Shown piece after piece: positions 8,962 to 16,421 of a stretch of 64,000 nt of DNA. Under the pieces are notes generated by a model. That model worked only from the letters and a program-made list of their open reading frames with translations, was not told the origin of the DNA and did no database searches. Both the position numbers and the translations under genes were made by a program. The stretch spans positions 1 to 64,000 of the forward strand of contig CAVSLM010000007.1 of NCBI GenBank assembly GCA_963728895.1. Reading direction: 5' to 3'. This stretch comes from CAVSLM01 sp963728895. GTDB taxonomy: Bacteria; Pseudomonadota; Gammaproteobacteria; JBBQDK01. Numbering within the stretch: the first letter of the stretch is position 1; each line of letters begins with the position of its first letter.

Positions 8962-9051
8962 GTAGGGTGGAACAAGCGCAGCGGTTCCACCGTTTTCCAC
9001 ACTCCGGCATGATCCACTCAGGATGGAATATGCAGCAGCGGTTCCACCATT
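8962..9051. repeat. Two inverted REP units beside the REP transposase
   Basis: One good unit at about 8963-8990 (GTAGGGTGGAAC, loop, GGTTCCACC) in the opposite orientation to the large block, and a decayed one at about 9020-9050. They lie just downstream of the RAYT gene and form inverted pairs with the units on either side. Confidence 0.75.
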
Positions 9052-9116
9052 CGACGGCTCCAGCGAATCCGGCATCGATCAATCCCGGGAACAGTTTCAC
9101 CACATCCAGTCCCCAA

Positions 9117-9635
9117 TCAATCCAGATCCATCGACGCGATGTTCGACGGTGCGGTCTCTCCCCATCCGGGCGGATACCATCCCGCGTCGACGGCCCTTCT
9201 GAACGACCCGTGCGGCCAATCGCCGGGCCGGCGGGCGTGACCGTGCTTGACCGGGTTGTAGTGGATGTAGTCGACATGGTTCCTCCAATCCGTCTCATCG
9301 CGGAGGGCGTGCTCCCAGAACCGGCGCTGCCACGCCGGCTTCTCGCCGCGCTGGTTGGGCTCGCCGCCGATACCGACTGCGACAAAGTGCTTGATCAGCC
9401 GCCAGCGCAGGGAAAAGTCCGCATCGCCCTCGGGCAACCACCAGATCGCATGCACATGGTCGGGCAGCACCACGATGGCGTCGATCCGGAACGGGTATTT
9501 TTCCCGGGTGCGACGAAAAGCCTCGCGAAGCCGGGCGACAATGTCCGCATCGGCCAGCATCGGACGGCGACCGTGAGTGACGACGGTAAAGAAGAAGCAG
9601 CCTCCGGCAATCTGGGCTCTGCGGTAGTTGCTCAT
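9117..9635 (-). CDS. REP-associated tyrosine transposase (RAYT, Y1_Tnp/HUH family)
   Basis: 172 residues from the ATG at 9635, chosen because a GGAGG site precedes it; the longer frame to 9683 reads into a REP. HUH motif PDHVHAIWWLPEG (His60, His62), the tyrosine helix HVDYIHYNPVKHG (Tyr123/Tyr126) and the RAYT hallmarks FWEHALRDETDW and PGDWPHGSF are all present. RAYTs are single-copy IS200-like single-strand nucleases that recognise GTAG-foot hairpins and are thought to spread REP elements. It is flanked on both sides by hairpins of that exact type, so this is very likely the transposase for the window's REPs. Confidence 0.92.
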   Translation of the reverse strand: MSNYRRAQIAGGCFFFTVVTHGRRPMLADADIVARLREAFRRTREKYPFRIDAIVVLPDHVHAIWWLPEGDADFSLRWRLIKHFVAVGIGGEPNQRGEKPAWQRRFWEHALRDETDWRNHVDYIHYNPVKHGHARRPGDWPHGSFRRAVDAGWYPPGWGETAPSNIASMDLD

Positions 9636-9654
9636 GGTTGCCTCCGTGCAATGG

Positions 9655-9778
9655 CCTCGGTGGAACCGCTGCGCTTGTTCCACCCTACGGATGCGTCCTT
9701 TTGGTGGAACCGCTGCGCTTGTTCCACCCTACGATTGCGTCCTTTTGGTGGAACCGCTGCGCTTGTTCCACCCTACGG
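9655..9778. repeat. Three tandem REP units between RAYT and DUF2130
   Basis: Three copies of the GGTGGAAC...GTTCCACCCTACG hairpin with loop CGCTGCGCTT (instead of CGCGGCGCTT in the large block). The unit nearest 9778 overlaps the last codon of the DUF2130 gene: its GTAG foot provides the TAG stop. Confidence 0.9.
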
Positions 9779-11167
9779 CGCTTGTTCCTCGCGCTGATCC
9801 TCCAGCAATGGCTCGGCATCGGGGTCCAGCTCCAATGCCGGGATCTCCGGCAGGCTCGCACCGACGATCCCGCGCATCTCGCCGTACATGCCGACGGTAT
9901 TGGTAATCACGCACTCGATCTGCTTCTCGCGCTCCTTCCAGAGCTTTTCCATGGCGCGGCGCTCGCGAAGGAGCTGGGTCTGCAGCGCGGTGAACGCTTC
10001 GACGATGCCCTGCACCCGCTGGCGAAACTGCGCCCCGGCCAGATAGCGATACAGAAGCTCCATCTTCTCGTTCTTGCCCTCCGATGCGGCGTGGGCAAAG
10101 GCGACCTGGATGATCTGCTCACGTAGTGCGATGGCGAGCGCAGGCCAGGCGCGCAGGCTGGCCACCCAGACCCCGTCGATCTGGCCGAACTCGGCAATCT
10201 CTTCCGGCAGGGCGACGGAGACCAACACCGCGACGCTCGCACCCACCGCGCGCTGGTCCTCTTTCAGCTTGGCAACCCAGGCCGGGCTCCAGTGTTTGGT
10301 GTTCTTGGTCTCCCACAGGATTGTGCCGCAGGTCTGCAGGAAGCCGTTGCGCACTTCCTGGATGAGATCGGCGCCGCGGGTACCCTTGGGCACGGCCCGG
10401 ATGGTGTCCTGCGGAAACTGCCGCACCAGGGCCGCTTCGACATCGAGCTCCAGCACTTCGCCCTGTAGCTCCTGCGAACCCTGCTCGCTCATGCGCTTGG
10501 CATCCTCCAGTGCCTTGCGCAGGTCGTCGATCTGCTTCTCCTTCTCGCGCAGCTTGAGGGACTGCTCTTCGCCGACGCTCTTGCGGATGGACTCTTCCAG
10601 GCGCTGCTTCTCGGCATCGAGCCTGCGCGCGATTTCCAGATCCAGCTCACGGGCTCGCTCCTCCAACGCCAACTTCTCCTTGCGTAGGGAAAGCTCTGCC
10701 TCCTGGGCGGCCTGGACCTTTTGCTGCTGCTCGGCAAGCTGCTCCTGGAGCAGCGCGAGCTCCTTGCCACTGTGCTCGCGGGCGTGGGCCTCGGCCTGCG
10801 CAGCTGCGGCTTTGATCCGTGCCTCGGCTTCCTTGCGAGCCGCCTCCTCCACTTCGGCACGCACCCGCGCTGCGATGTCGCGGTTCTGCTCCTCGAGCTC
10901 TCGGGCACGCTGCCGCAGCGCGAGCTGCTCGTTCTGTGCCGCCTCCGCGCTGCGCGCCTTATCGGCGAGCTGCGCCTGGAGATCCTTGAGCTCGAGGTCG
11001 AGGAACTGCTGAGTCCGCGCTTCCGCCTGTGCGACGGCGCGCTGAAGATGCGCTTCGTGCTCGGCGCGCAGGCGCACCTCGAGCTCGGCACGAAGCTGCG
11101 CGCCGAGTGCCTCGGATACCGCGAAGCGGTGGCCGCAGGCAGGACAGTTGATGAGGGTCTCGGTCAT
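9773..11167 (-). CDS. DUF2130 protein: zinc ribbon, long coiled coil, PD-(D/E)XK-like domain
   Basis: 464 residues from the ATG at 11167 (GGGAGG upstream). N-terminus has a Cys-x2-Cys knuckle (NCPACGHRF, residues 7-15). Residues about 20-240 are a long coiled coil rich in Glu, Ala, Arg and Gln. The C-terminal third is the conserved DUF2130 (PF09903) part, with GADLIQEVRNG (about 262-272) and TILWETKNTKHWSPAWVAKL (about 283-302); the Asp and Glu-x-Lys spacing resembles a PD-(D/E)XK nuclease site. Function is not established. It lies on the cas strand between the cmr and cas6-ring nuclease operons. The last residues EEQAP and the TAG stop are written by REP sequence. Confidence 0.85.
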   Translation of the reverse strand: MTETLINCPACGHRFAVSEALGAQLRAELEVRLRAEHEAHLQRAVAQAEARTQQFLDLELKDLQAQLADKARSAEAAQNEQLALRQRARELEEQNRDIAARVRAEVEEAARKEAEARIKAAAAQAEAHAREHSGKELALLQEQLAEQQQKVQAAQEAELSLRKEKLALEERARELDLEIARRLDAEKQRLEESIRKSVGEEQSLKLREKEKQIDDLRKALEDAKRMSEQGSQELQGEVLELDVEAALVRQFPQDTIRAVPKGTRGADLIQEVRNGFLQTCGTILWETKNTKHWSPAWVAKLKEDQRAVGASVAVLVSVALPEEIAEFGQIDGVWVASLRAWPALAIALREQIIQVAFAHAASEGKNEKMELLYRYLAGAQFRQRVQGIVEAFTALQTQLLRERRAMEKLWKEREKQIECVITNTVGMYGEMRGIVGASLPEIPALELDPDAEPLLEDQREEQAP

Positions 11168-11255
11168 GTTGCCTCCCTTTCGGTTTTCGTGGTGGACGCG
11201 GCCCACTCTTCGCTGTGCTGTGCCGGGCCTTTCCTCGGGATGCGACCCGGAGTCT

Positions 11256-11665
11256 TATGGCGGAACCGCTGCGCTTGTTCCACCGTACGGGTTTGACTTT
11301 GGTGGAACCGCTGCGCTTGTTGCATCCTACGGGTTTGGCTTTGGCGGAACCGCTGCGCTTGTTCCACCCTACCGGTTTGACTTTGGTGGAACCGCTGCGC
11401 TTGTTCACCGTACGGGTTTGACTTTGGTGGAACCGCTGCGCTTGCTCCACCCTACGGGTTTGACTTGGCGGAACCGCTGCGCTTGTTCCACCGTACGGGT
11501 TTGACTGTGGTGGAACCGCTGCGCTTGTTCCACCCTACCGGTTTGACCTTGGCGGAACCGCTGCGCTGGTTGCGTCCTACGGGTTTGGCTTTGGTGGAAC
11601 CGCTGCGCTTGTTGCATCCTCGGGTTTGACCTTGGTGGAACCGCTGCGCTTGTTCCACCCTACGA
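11256..11665. repeat. Tandem REP block, 10 units of about 43 bp
   Basis: Ten units of the same hairpin family with loop CGCTGCGCTT and linker GGGTTTGACTTT. Several stems have compensable or broken pairs (GGCGGAAC, GTTGCATCC, CTGGTTGCGTCC), so this block is more decayed than the one at 8.3 kb. It lies between the full DUF2130 gene and a truncated second copy. Confidence 0.9.
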
Positions 11666-11689
11666 CTGATGCGAGGTTGATGGTCGCCA

Positions 11690-11790
11690 CGCGGCGGGTC
11701 CTCCGCATCTCGGCGCAGCTGTGCCGAGATGGCCTCGGTCATCGGAATGGCGGTACCACATTCCCGGCATGGTGTGATCAGGTCGATCAT
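11690..11790 (-). pseudogene. Truncated N-terminus of a second DUF2130-type gene
   Basis: An ATG at 11790 overlaps the stop of the ring nuclease gene (ATGA). The first 30 or so residues, MIDLITPCRECGTAIPMTEA then ISAQLRRDAE, match the start of DUF2130 proteins (Cys-x2-Cys, CGTAI, EA-AQLR) and parallel the intact copy downstream (INCPACG, EALGAQLRAEL). After about 100 bp the frame runs into REP repeats and the similarity ends. Seen: the overlap and the motif. Inferred: it was the third gene of a cas6-ring nuclease-DUF2130 operon and was cut by REP expansion. Confidence 0.55.
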
Positions 11791-12947
11791 GAGGTTTGTC
11801 TCCGCCCGGTCTTGGATTCTTTCTCCATGATCCGATCGAACCGAATCGCCGACGCGGCAAGGCGCAGCGCGTAGCGTTTGCGCGGACTGCCCTCGCCCTC
11901 GATCAGGTAGGGGTGAGCCTGGTGCCCCAGGGCGTCCACGAGCTTGCTTCTGAGCTTGGCGTTGACCTGGTCGAAGAACTCGTTGTTCATGCCCGAATGC
12001 AGGCGTTTCACGGTACGCTCGTTGCCACCCAGCTCGCCGACGATGGCGCGGTGCTCGCGAAGATAGGCGTGCGCATACTCGGGTTCCGGAACACCTTCCT
12101 TGGGACAGGTGCACGCCGCCTCACCCGCCAGGGCGCGACGTGCGAACCAGCTTAGAAAGGCGAGTTGCGCCGGGGCGAGCCGCATGATCCGCCCGCCTGC
12201 ACGCACTCGCCGGCCGTCGAGATCGACCACCAGCTCCGGCGGCCCGATGCTGTCCTGCGCAACGGTGACCGTGTGGCTGAAACTGGATTTGCCTTGCAGC
12301 AAACGCTCCGGCAGCCCATGCCGCAGGCGCACGAAGGGAATGTCCGCCAGCGTCACCTCGGCGTCCTTGGCGTCCACTGGATCACTGTCAGGCGGATTGG
12401 TGTAGATGACGTAACTCCTGGGCGTGGTGTAGAAGAAGTTCTGGTTCGATTCGAAGCGCGGCGATACCAGCACATGCGACAGGCGATCCTGCTGCCGGCC
12501 GAACAGGGACAGGGCATATCCGACATAGAACCCCATGGTCTTGCGCCCCCCGGCGATCGAAACATGCAAGGCGGCATCCGGATCCGCGGTCAGCGCGCGT
12601 ACGCGTTCGGTAATGGAGTTGGCCGCCTTTTCGTTGTCCTGAGGTGTGCGAATATCGTCGAGGGGTCGGCCGGCGACATCGCGCAGGATGTGGATGTTGG
12701 TCTCTTCGAAACGTATTGCCGGCAGACGGTAGTCTTTGCGCAGGCGGTGAAACCAGCCCGGCTGCTCGGAAAGCAGCGTCAGGCGCGCGCGTTCGGCGCC
12801 CTTGGCAGTGGTTACGAGATGGACTTCGGTCGGCACGAATGCGGGAGTCTGCGTTTGTGCGAGCGCGTACAGCGTCTCCGTCACCACCTGCGGCGACAGG
12901 CCGGTGACGGCGAGCAGGATACGGCGTTTGTATTGGTGCGGTTCCAT
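11787..12947 (-). CDS. CRISPR ring nuclease-like CARF protein (NE0113/Crn1 family)
   Basis: 386 residues from the ATG at 12947. The N-terminal CARF (Rossmann-like) domain has LLAVTGLSPQVVTETLYALA (residues 11-30) and HVSIAGGRKTMGFYVGYAL (128-146), the two signature motifs of the TIGR02584/PF09623 family that includes the archaeal ring nuclease Sso2081. Such proteins bind and slowly cut cyclic tetra-adenylate, switching off the type III response. Residues after about 230 form a helical, probably winged-helix extension (AQLAFLSWFARRAL, NERTVKRLHSGMNNEF). It follows cas6 by 174 bp and its stop overlaps the truncated DUF2130 start. Assignment to ring nuclease function is by family, not shown here. 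Confidence 0.85.
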   Translation of the reverse strand: MEPHQYKRRILLAVTGLSPQVVTETLYALAQTQTPAFVPTEVHLVTTAKGAERARLTLLSEQPGWFHRLRKDYRLPAIRFEETNIHILRDVAGRPLDDIRTPQDNEKAANSITERVRALTADPDAALHVSIAGGRKTMGFYVGYALSLFGRQQDRLSHVLVSPRFESNQNFFYTTPRSYVIYTNPPDSDPVDAKDAEVTLADIPFVRLRHGLPERLLQGKSSFSHTVTVAQDSIGPPELVVDLDGRRVRAGGRIMRLAPAQLAFLSWFARRALAGEAACTCPKEGVPEPEYAHAYLREHRAIVGELGGNERTVKRLHSGMNNEFFDQVNAKLRSKLVDALGHQAHPYLIEGEGSPRKRYALRLAASAIRFDRIMEKESKTGRRQTS

Positions 12948-13121
12948 GCGTTCGTTGTTGTGTTCTACGTATGCGGTTCGAAGATTACCGGTTGGCGGCG
13001 CGCCGCGCGCGCCTGAGCAACCATTACCCATTCAGGGGAGTAACCGTTGGCCGGCCTCCCGCCGGCATGCCTTCCTTGATCCGCCTCCTTGTTGGTTCCT
13101 TTGCGGCGCCAACGGTACTCC

Positions 13122-14135
13122 TTACGTGCCCATACTGGGGCACGCTTCCGGTCTTGTCCGGGACGGCAAGCTTGCGGCCGGTACGATTCGGTAACGCCCA
13201 AGGCCCATGCTGGTGAGCGCACCGGCATGCACGTACTGGCCCAGCCACAGACAGGACCAGAAGGGGACCAGTTCGGACCCATCCAGATGAAACTCGCCCA
13301 ACAGACCACCCAGCACCATCTCACGCTTCTGGCGCGAGGAGTACCGTGTCCAGTCGAACCAGTGGAGCGTTGCATCGTGCACCGCGACGTCGCGGGCCGC
13401 CTGCACCAGTCCGGCGAAATCGGTCTCCAACGGTGTGTCCGTGTGGAAGTAGGTCAGCATTGAGAGTCGGCGCAGCAGGTTCGAAAAAAGCGCGGTGAAA
13501 GAAAACGATTCGGCGTTCACGATGTCCTCGTCGCGCTTGAGGCGCAGCGGAGTATCGAATGTCACCGTGACTCGCGCCGGCACGGCGGGCACCTCGGGAA
13601 TGTACGACGGTGAGGGCTCGCAGCGACCACCGGGCTCGTAGATCGGCTGCCACGCACGGTCCCGTGCTTGCTGTTGTTCGACACACAGAAGCTCCAAGCA
13701 CCCGCGCCCCGCACCGACGCCCTCCTCACCGGCGCGCTGCAGGGCGTAGACCATGTAGGGGAGATACTGATTGCCGCGACCGATCAGCGTAAATGCGAGA
13801 TCATAGGGCGCACCGGCCGCAAGCTCGCCACCCTTTCGATCCAGGTCCAGCACGAAGGGATGCGGAGCAGCCGGGTACTTGCGCATCTTCTCGGTACCCG
13901 GCGGCGGCGGAGTCTCGAAAACGTAGGCGTATGCGCAGGAACGGTACAGGACGCAGTCCGGGCACGCCGGCACGTGGGTGATGCACAGCGCACGCTTCAG
14001 GGCATGGCCGAAAGCACCGCGCCATGCAGAGCCCGGATAGGCCGGCAGCCGTACCGGTGAAGCCGCCCGAAAACGGGCACGGTAGTGCCCGATCGGCAGT
14101 GCAATGGAACCATGGAGCAAGTCAGATGCGTTCAC
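13122..14135 (-). CDS. cas6: Cas6, crRNA-processing endoribonuclease
   Basis: 337 residues from a GTG at 14135 with GGAGG 7 bp upstream. N-terminal ferredoxin-like half contains LPAYPGSAWRGAFGHALKRA followed by a cysteine cluster (CPDCVLYRSC), and the C-terminal half ends in the glycine loop WLGQYVHAGALTSMGLGRYR, all as in the PF10040 Cas6 family. It should cut the array transcript 8 nt before each spacer, leaving the AUUGAAGC handle. It is the only Cas6-like gene visible apart from the Csb2 proteins, and it lies on the minus strand upstream of the ring nuclease. Confidence 0.9.
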   Translation of the reverse strand: MNASDLLHGSIALPIGHYRARFRAASPVRLPAYPGSAWRGAFGHALKRALCITHVPACPDCVLYRSCAYAYVFETPPPPGTEKMRKYPAAPHPFVLDLDRKGGELAAGAPYDLAFTLIGRGNQYLPYMVYALQRAGEEGVGAGRGCLELLCVEQQQARDRAWQPIYEPGGRCEPSPSYIPEVPAVPARVTVTFDTPLRLKRDEDIVNAESFSFTALFSNLLRRLSMLTYFHTDTPLETDFAGLVQAARDVAVHDATLHWFDWTRYSSRQKREMVLGGLLGEFHLDGSELVPFWSCLWLGQYVHAGALTSMGLGRYRIVPAASLPSRTRPEACPSMGT

Positions 14136-14159
14136 GGATATCCTCCGGGGGCCATGTAC

Positions 14160-14447
14160 CGGGAGAGATGATCCGACACGGGCATTGGAATCCTTTCCTT
14201 TCGCAAGCTTGCGGCAAGGTACCGGTGTTCCGCTCGTGGGTTGCGAATCGCTCTTCGACGGTCAAACCCTCACGGTAGAAGACGACCGGCTCTACTATGG
14301 CGAACACGCTTCGTGACCGTGGGCCTGATGAAAGGACGCGTAGTTTCGATAGTCCACACCGAGACCACGGAAAAGATCCGCACTATTTCGATACGAAAAG
14401 CGACGCGACGTGAGCAAGCGCTCTGCTTCCAAAGATTCCAGGACTGA
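14160..14447 (+). pseudogene. brnT: brnT toxin, frameshifted and decayed
   Basis: The last 40 residues (RFVTVGLMKGRVVSIVHTET, then EKIRTISIRKATRREQALCF) match the C-terminus of BrnT ribonuclease toxins. The preceding stretch LFDGQTLTVEDDRLYYGEH, also typical of BrnT, is in another frame and hits a stop at 14316, so a one-base shift lies near 14305. The N-terminal part around 14180-14240 is only weakly recognisable. The toxin should be inactive. Confidence 0.65.
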
Positions 14448-14700
14448 TTGGCAGCGCGTGGATGCTCTGCGCGACCAGGATATCGACTTGTCCGAGCATC
14501 CCCAGCTGACGTCCGAACAGTTCGCCCGCGCGGTTGCACGTGAGGGCATGACGCCTGTAACGCGCAAACGGCAGGTAACCCTGCGTGTCGACGCCGACGT
14601 TCTTGATTGGTTCAAGAACCTGGGCAAGGGGTACCAGTCCCGCATCAATGCGCTGTTGCGCGCGTACATGGATGCACACAAGCGCAAACACCAGAAATAG
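14410..14700 (+). CDS. brnA: BrnA antitoxin
   Basis: 96-residue protein from a GTG at 14410 inside the end of brnT. The C-terminal half RKRQVTLRVDADVLDWFKNL and GYQSRINALLRAYMDAHK is the ribbon-helix-helix DNA-binding part of BrnA (PF14384). BrnA blocks BrnT and represses the pair. Intact, although its toxin is broken, so it may persist as an orphan repressor. Confidence 0.85.
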   Translation: MSKRSASKDSRTDWQRVDALRDQDIDLSEHPQLTSEQFARAVAREGMTPVTRKRQVTLRVDADVLDWFKNLGKGYQSRINALLRAYMDAHKRKHQK

Positions 14701-14828
14701 ACGGCGTTCCTTTCATCTGAAAAGCGATCGATCGACACACCGTCGCACCCACGACTGTCTCGAAGTGACCGCCGGTTGTCCGATCGCCGCCATGCGCAGG
14801 ATGGGCATGAGATGGAGCACGCTGCGCC

Positions 14829-15432
14829 CGCTCGACTCGGAATGAAACGGGTGGATGCGGTCGAAAGAATCCATGCACCGCCGTTCTTTCCTTGTTTCCG
14901 TGCACGCGGTCCTGTTGTGCCTGCCGTGCTTCCTCTCCGCGCAGACACGGCTGCGCACGTTCCCTGCGGCGGCGCGGCGCCGGGGTCCTGCGATTGCTCC
15001 GCGCTCGCTCCAGTTCGGCACCAAGCCCCAGGGAGGATCGGACGAGCGTTCCAACGGCCGCGGGTTTTTTCTGGTCGGAGATTCTACGCGCTGAGTGCCT
15101 TGGTGCAACTCTCCCGGCTGAGAGCCGATCCGGGATCGCCGGCTGCGGGCGTGGTGCGACGGGCGAGCGCGCGTGCGAGGCCCGGGCGCTCAGCGGCTTC
15201 GCGGCGATGCCTGCGAACGGGGTTGCGTGGCTGTGACGGCGGCGGCCCTGCGGGCCGCAATCGCGCCGCCGGGAGCGACGCTCCCACAGCGCCCAGGACG
15301 GTCGGTTCGTGCTCGGCAGGACCGTGGTCACCTGCGGGTGTTGGTTGGTCCCGCGGGCTGAATGCCGGCACTTGTAGGAGCGGGGCTATGCACCGCGATC
15401 CTGCGGCGCGGCAGCGCCGCAGGCTTCGAGAT
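14829..15432. repeat. Long duplicated segment, copy A
   Basis: About 600 bp nearly matching 36145-36722. Landmarks in both: CTCGACTCGGAATGAAACGG, CGAGCGTTCCAACGGCCGCG, the GAGATTCTACGCGCTGAGTG region, CTCAGCAGCTTCGCGGCGAT-like sequence, a GGGAGCGACGCTCCCACAG hairpin and the GTAGGAGCGGGGCTATGCAC end. The copies differ by small indels and about 10 % substitutions. On the minus strand both read into a short conserved frame MDSFDRIHPFHSESS / MDPFDRIHPFHSESS, after which they diverge sharply. Both lie upstream of minus-strand cas genes (cas6 and csb operons). Confidence 0.75.
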
Positions 15433-15618
15433 CATCAGGTCTGCGTTCGTACGCAAGTGGTCACCGACCCGTCACCGACCCTGATCACGCTCGGGCACTG
15501 CGGGAGACCTCCTCCATGTTGTGTGGAGCTCATCGTATAGTGGAAAGGCGGAGGAGGCGGGAACGGCAAGCTTGCGGGGTTTTGCTATCATCGCCGCAGC
15601 AAACCCAAGGACCGAGCC

Positions 15619-16180
15619 GTGACCGAGCCCGCGCGCCGCAAACCCGGCTACGAGGACATCCTCGCCTTGCCCGACCATCTCGTGGGCGAGATTCTGGCTG
15701 GCGAGTTGCACACCCACCCGCGGCCGGCGCCAAAGCACAGCCTCGCATCTTCCGCCCTCACCGGCAGCCTCTGGAACCCATTCCACGGCGGCACCGGCGG
15801 CCCTGGCGGCTGGTGGATCCTCGACGAGCCGGAGCTGCACCTCGGTCCCGACGTCCTCGTCCCGGACCTTGCCGGATGGCGCCGGGAGCGCATGCCCGCA
15901 CTACCCGAGACCGCCTGGTTCGAGCTCGCCCCGGACTGGGCCTGCGAGATCCTCTCACCCGCTACTGCGCGCACCGATCGGGCGGTGAAGATGCCGATCT
16001 ATGCCCGCGAGAAGGTCGGGCACCTGTGGCTGGTGGACCCCGACCTGCGTACGCTCGAGGTCTATCGATTGCAGGACGATGGGACACTGGCTGCTGCTCA
16101 CCACCCTCAAAGAGGACGACCCCGTTCAGCAGCCACCATTCGAGGCGGTGAGCTTTCCGTTGGAGCGGCTTTGGGCGTAG
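15619..16180 (+). pseudogene. Uma2/DUF820 family nuclease-like gene, frameshifted
   Basis: From a GTG at 15619 (AAGGA upstream) the frame reads as a Uma2 family protein: LPDHLVGEILAGELHTHPRP, PDVLVPDLAGWRRER, CEILSPATARTDRAVKMPIY and HLWLVDPDLRTLEVYRLQDD, with the Asp/Glu-x-Lys-like centre of the restriction-endonuclease fold. Near 16085 the frame shifts; the next frame continues with the expected ending HWLLLTTLKEDDPVQQPPFE and SFPLERLWA, stopping at 16178-16180. Without the shift it would be about 187 residues. Either decay or a one-base error. Confidence 0.75.
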
Positions 16181-16219
16181 GTGAGGCGGAAGGGTGCGCG
16201 ACGCGAGGTCAGGAGCGAA

Positions 16220-16411
16220 CTACCGTGGCGCGCGCCCATTCAAGCACCGCGTCCAACATGTCCCGTATGCAGGCATGATCGAGTCCACCGGGTTGCACGA
16301 GGCCGTAGCGCATGCATCGCCGATCTCCGCATCGCCTTCCAGCTTGCGGTATGCCAGGGCGCCCTGCTCCGACGTGGAAAGCAAGATCTCAGCGAACGTC
16401 GGCTCGGCCAT
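16220..16411 (-). CDS. Small hypothetical ORF directly after the CRISPR array trailer
   Basis: 63-residue frame beginning MAEPTFAEILLSTSEQGALA and rich in Cys near the end. Its start lies 10 bp beyond the last (oldest) repeat and has an AAGGTGG ribosome site inside that gap, so array transcription on the minus strand runs straight into it. I recognise no family. It could be a chance frame, the end of a gene cut when the array formed, or a small co-transcribed protein. Confidence 0.3.
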   Translation of the reverse strand: MAEPTFAEILLSTSEQGALAYRKLEGDAEIGDACATASCNPVDSIMPAYGTCWTRCLNGRAPR

Positions 16412-16421
16412 ATACCACCTT

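Noticed and set aside
8070..9012. Several 200-270-residue plus-strand frames rich in WWNRGACSTLPLRPFGGTAA repeats
   Set aside because: They are translations of the tandem REP hairpins in all frames, with no start or ribosome site pattern and frames shifting with indels between units.
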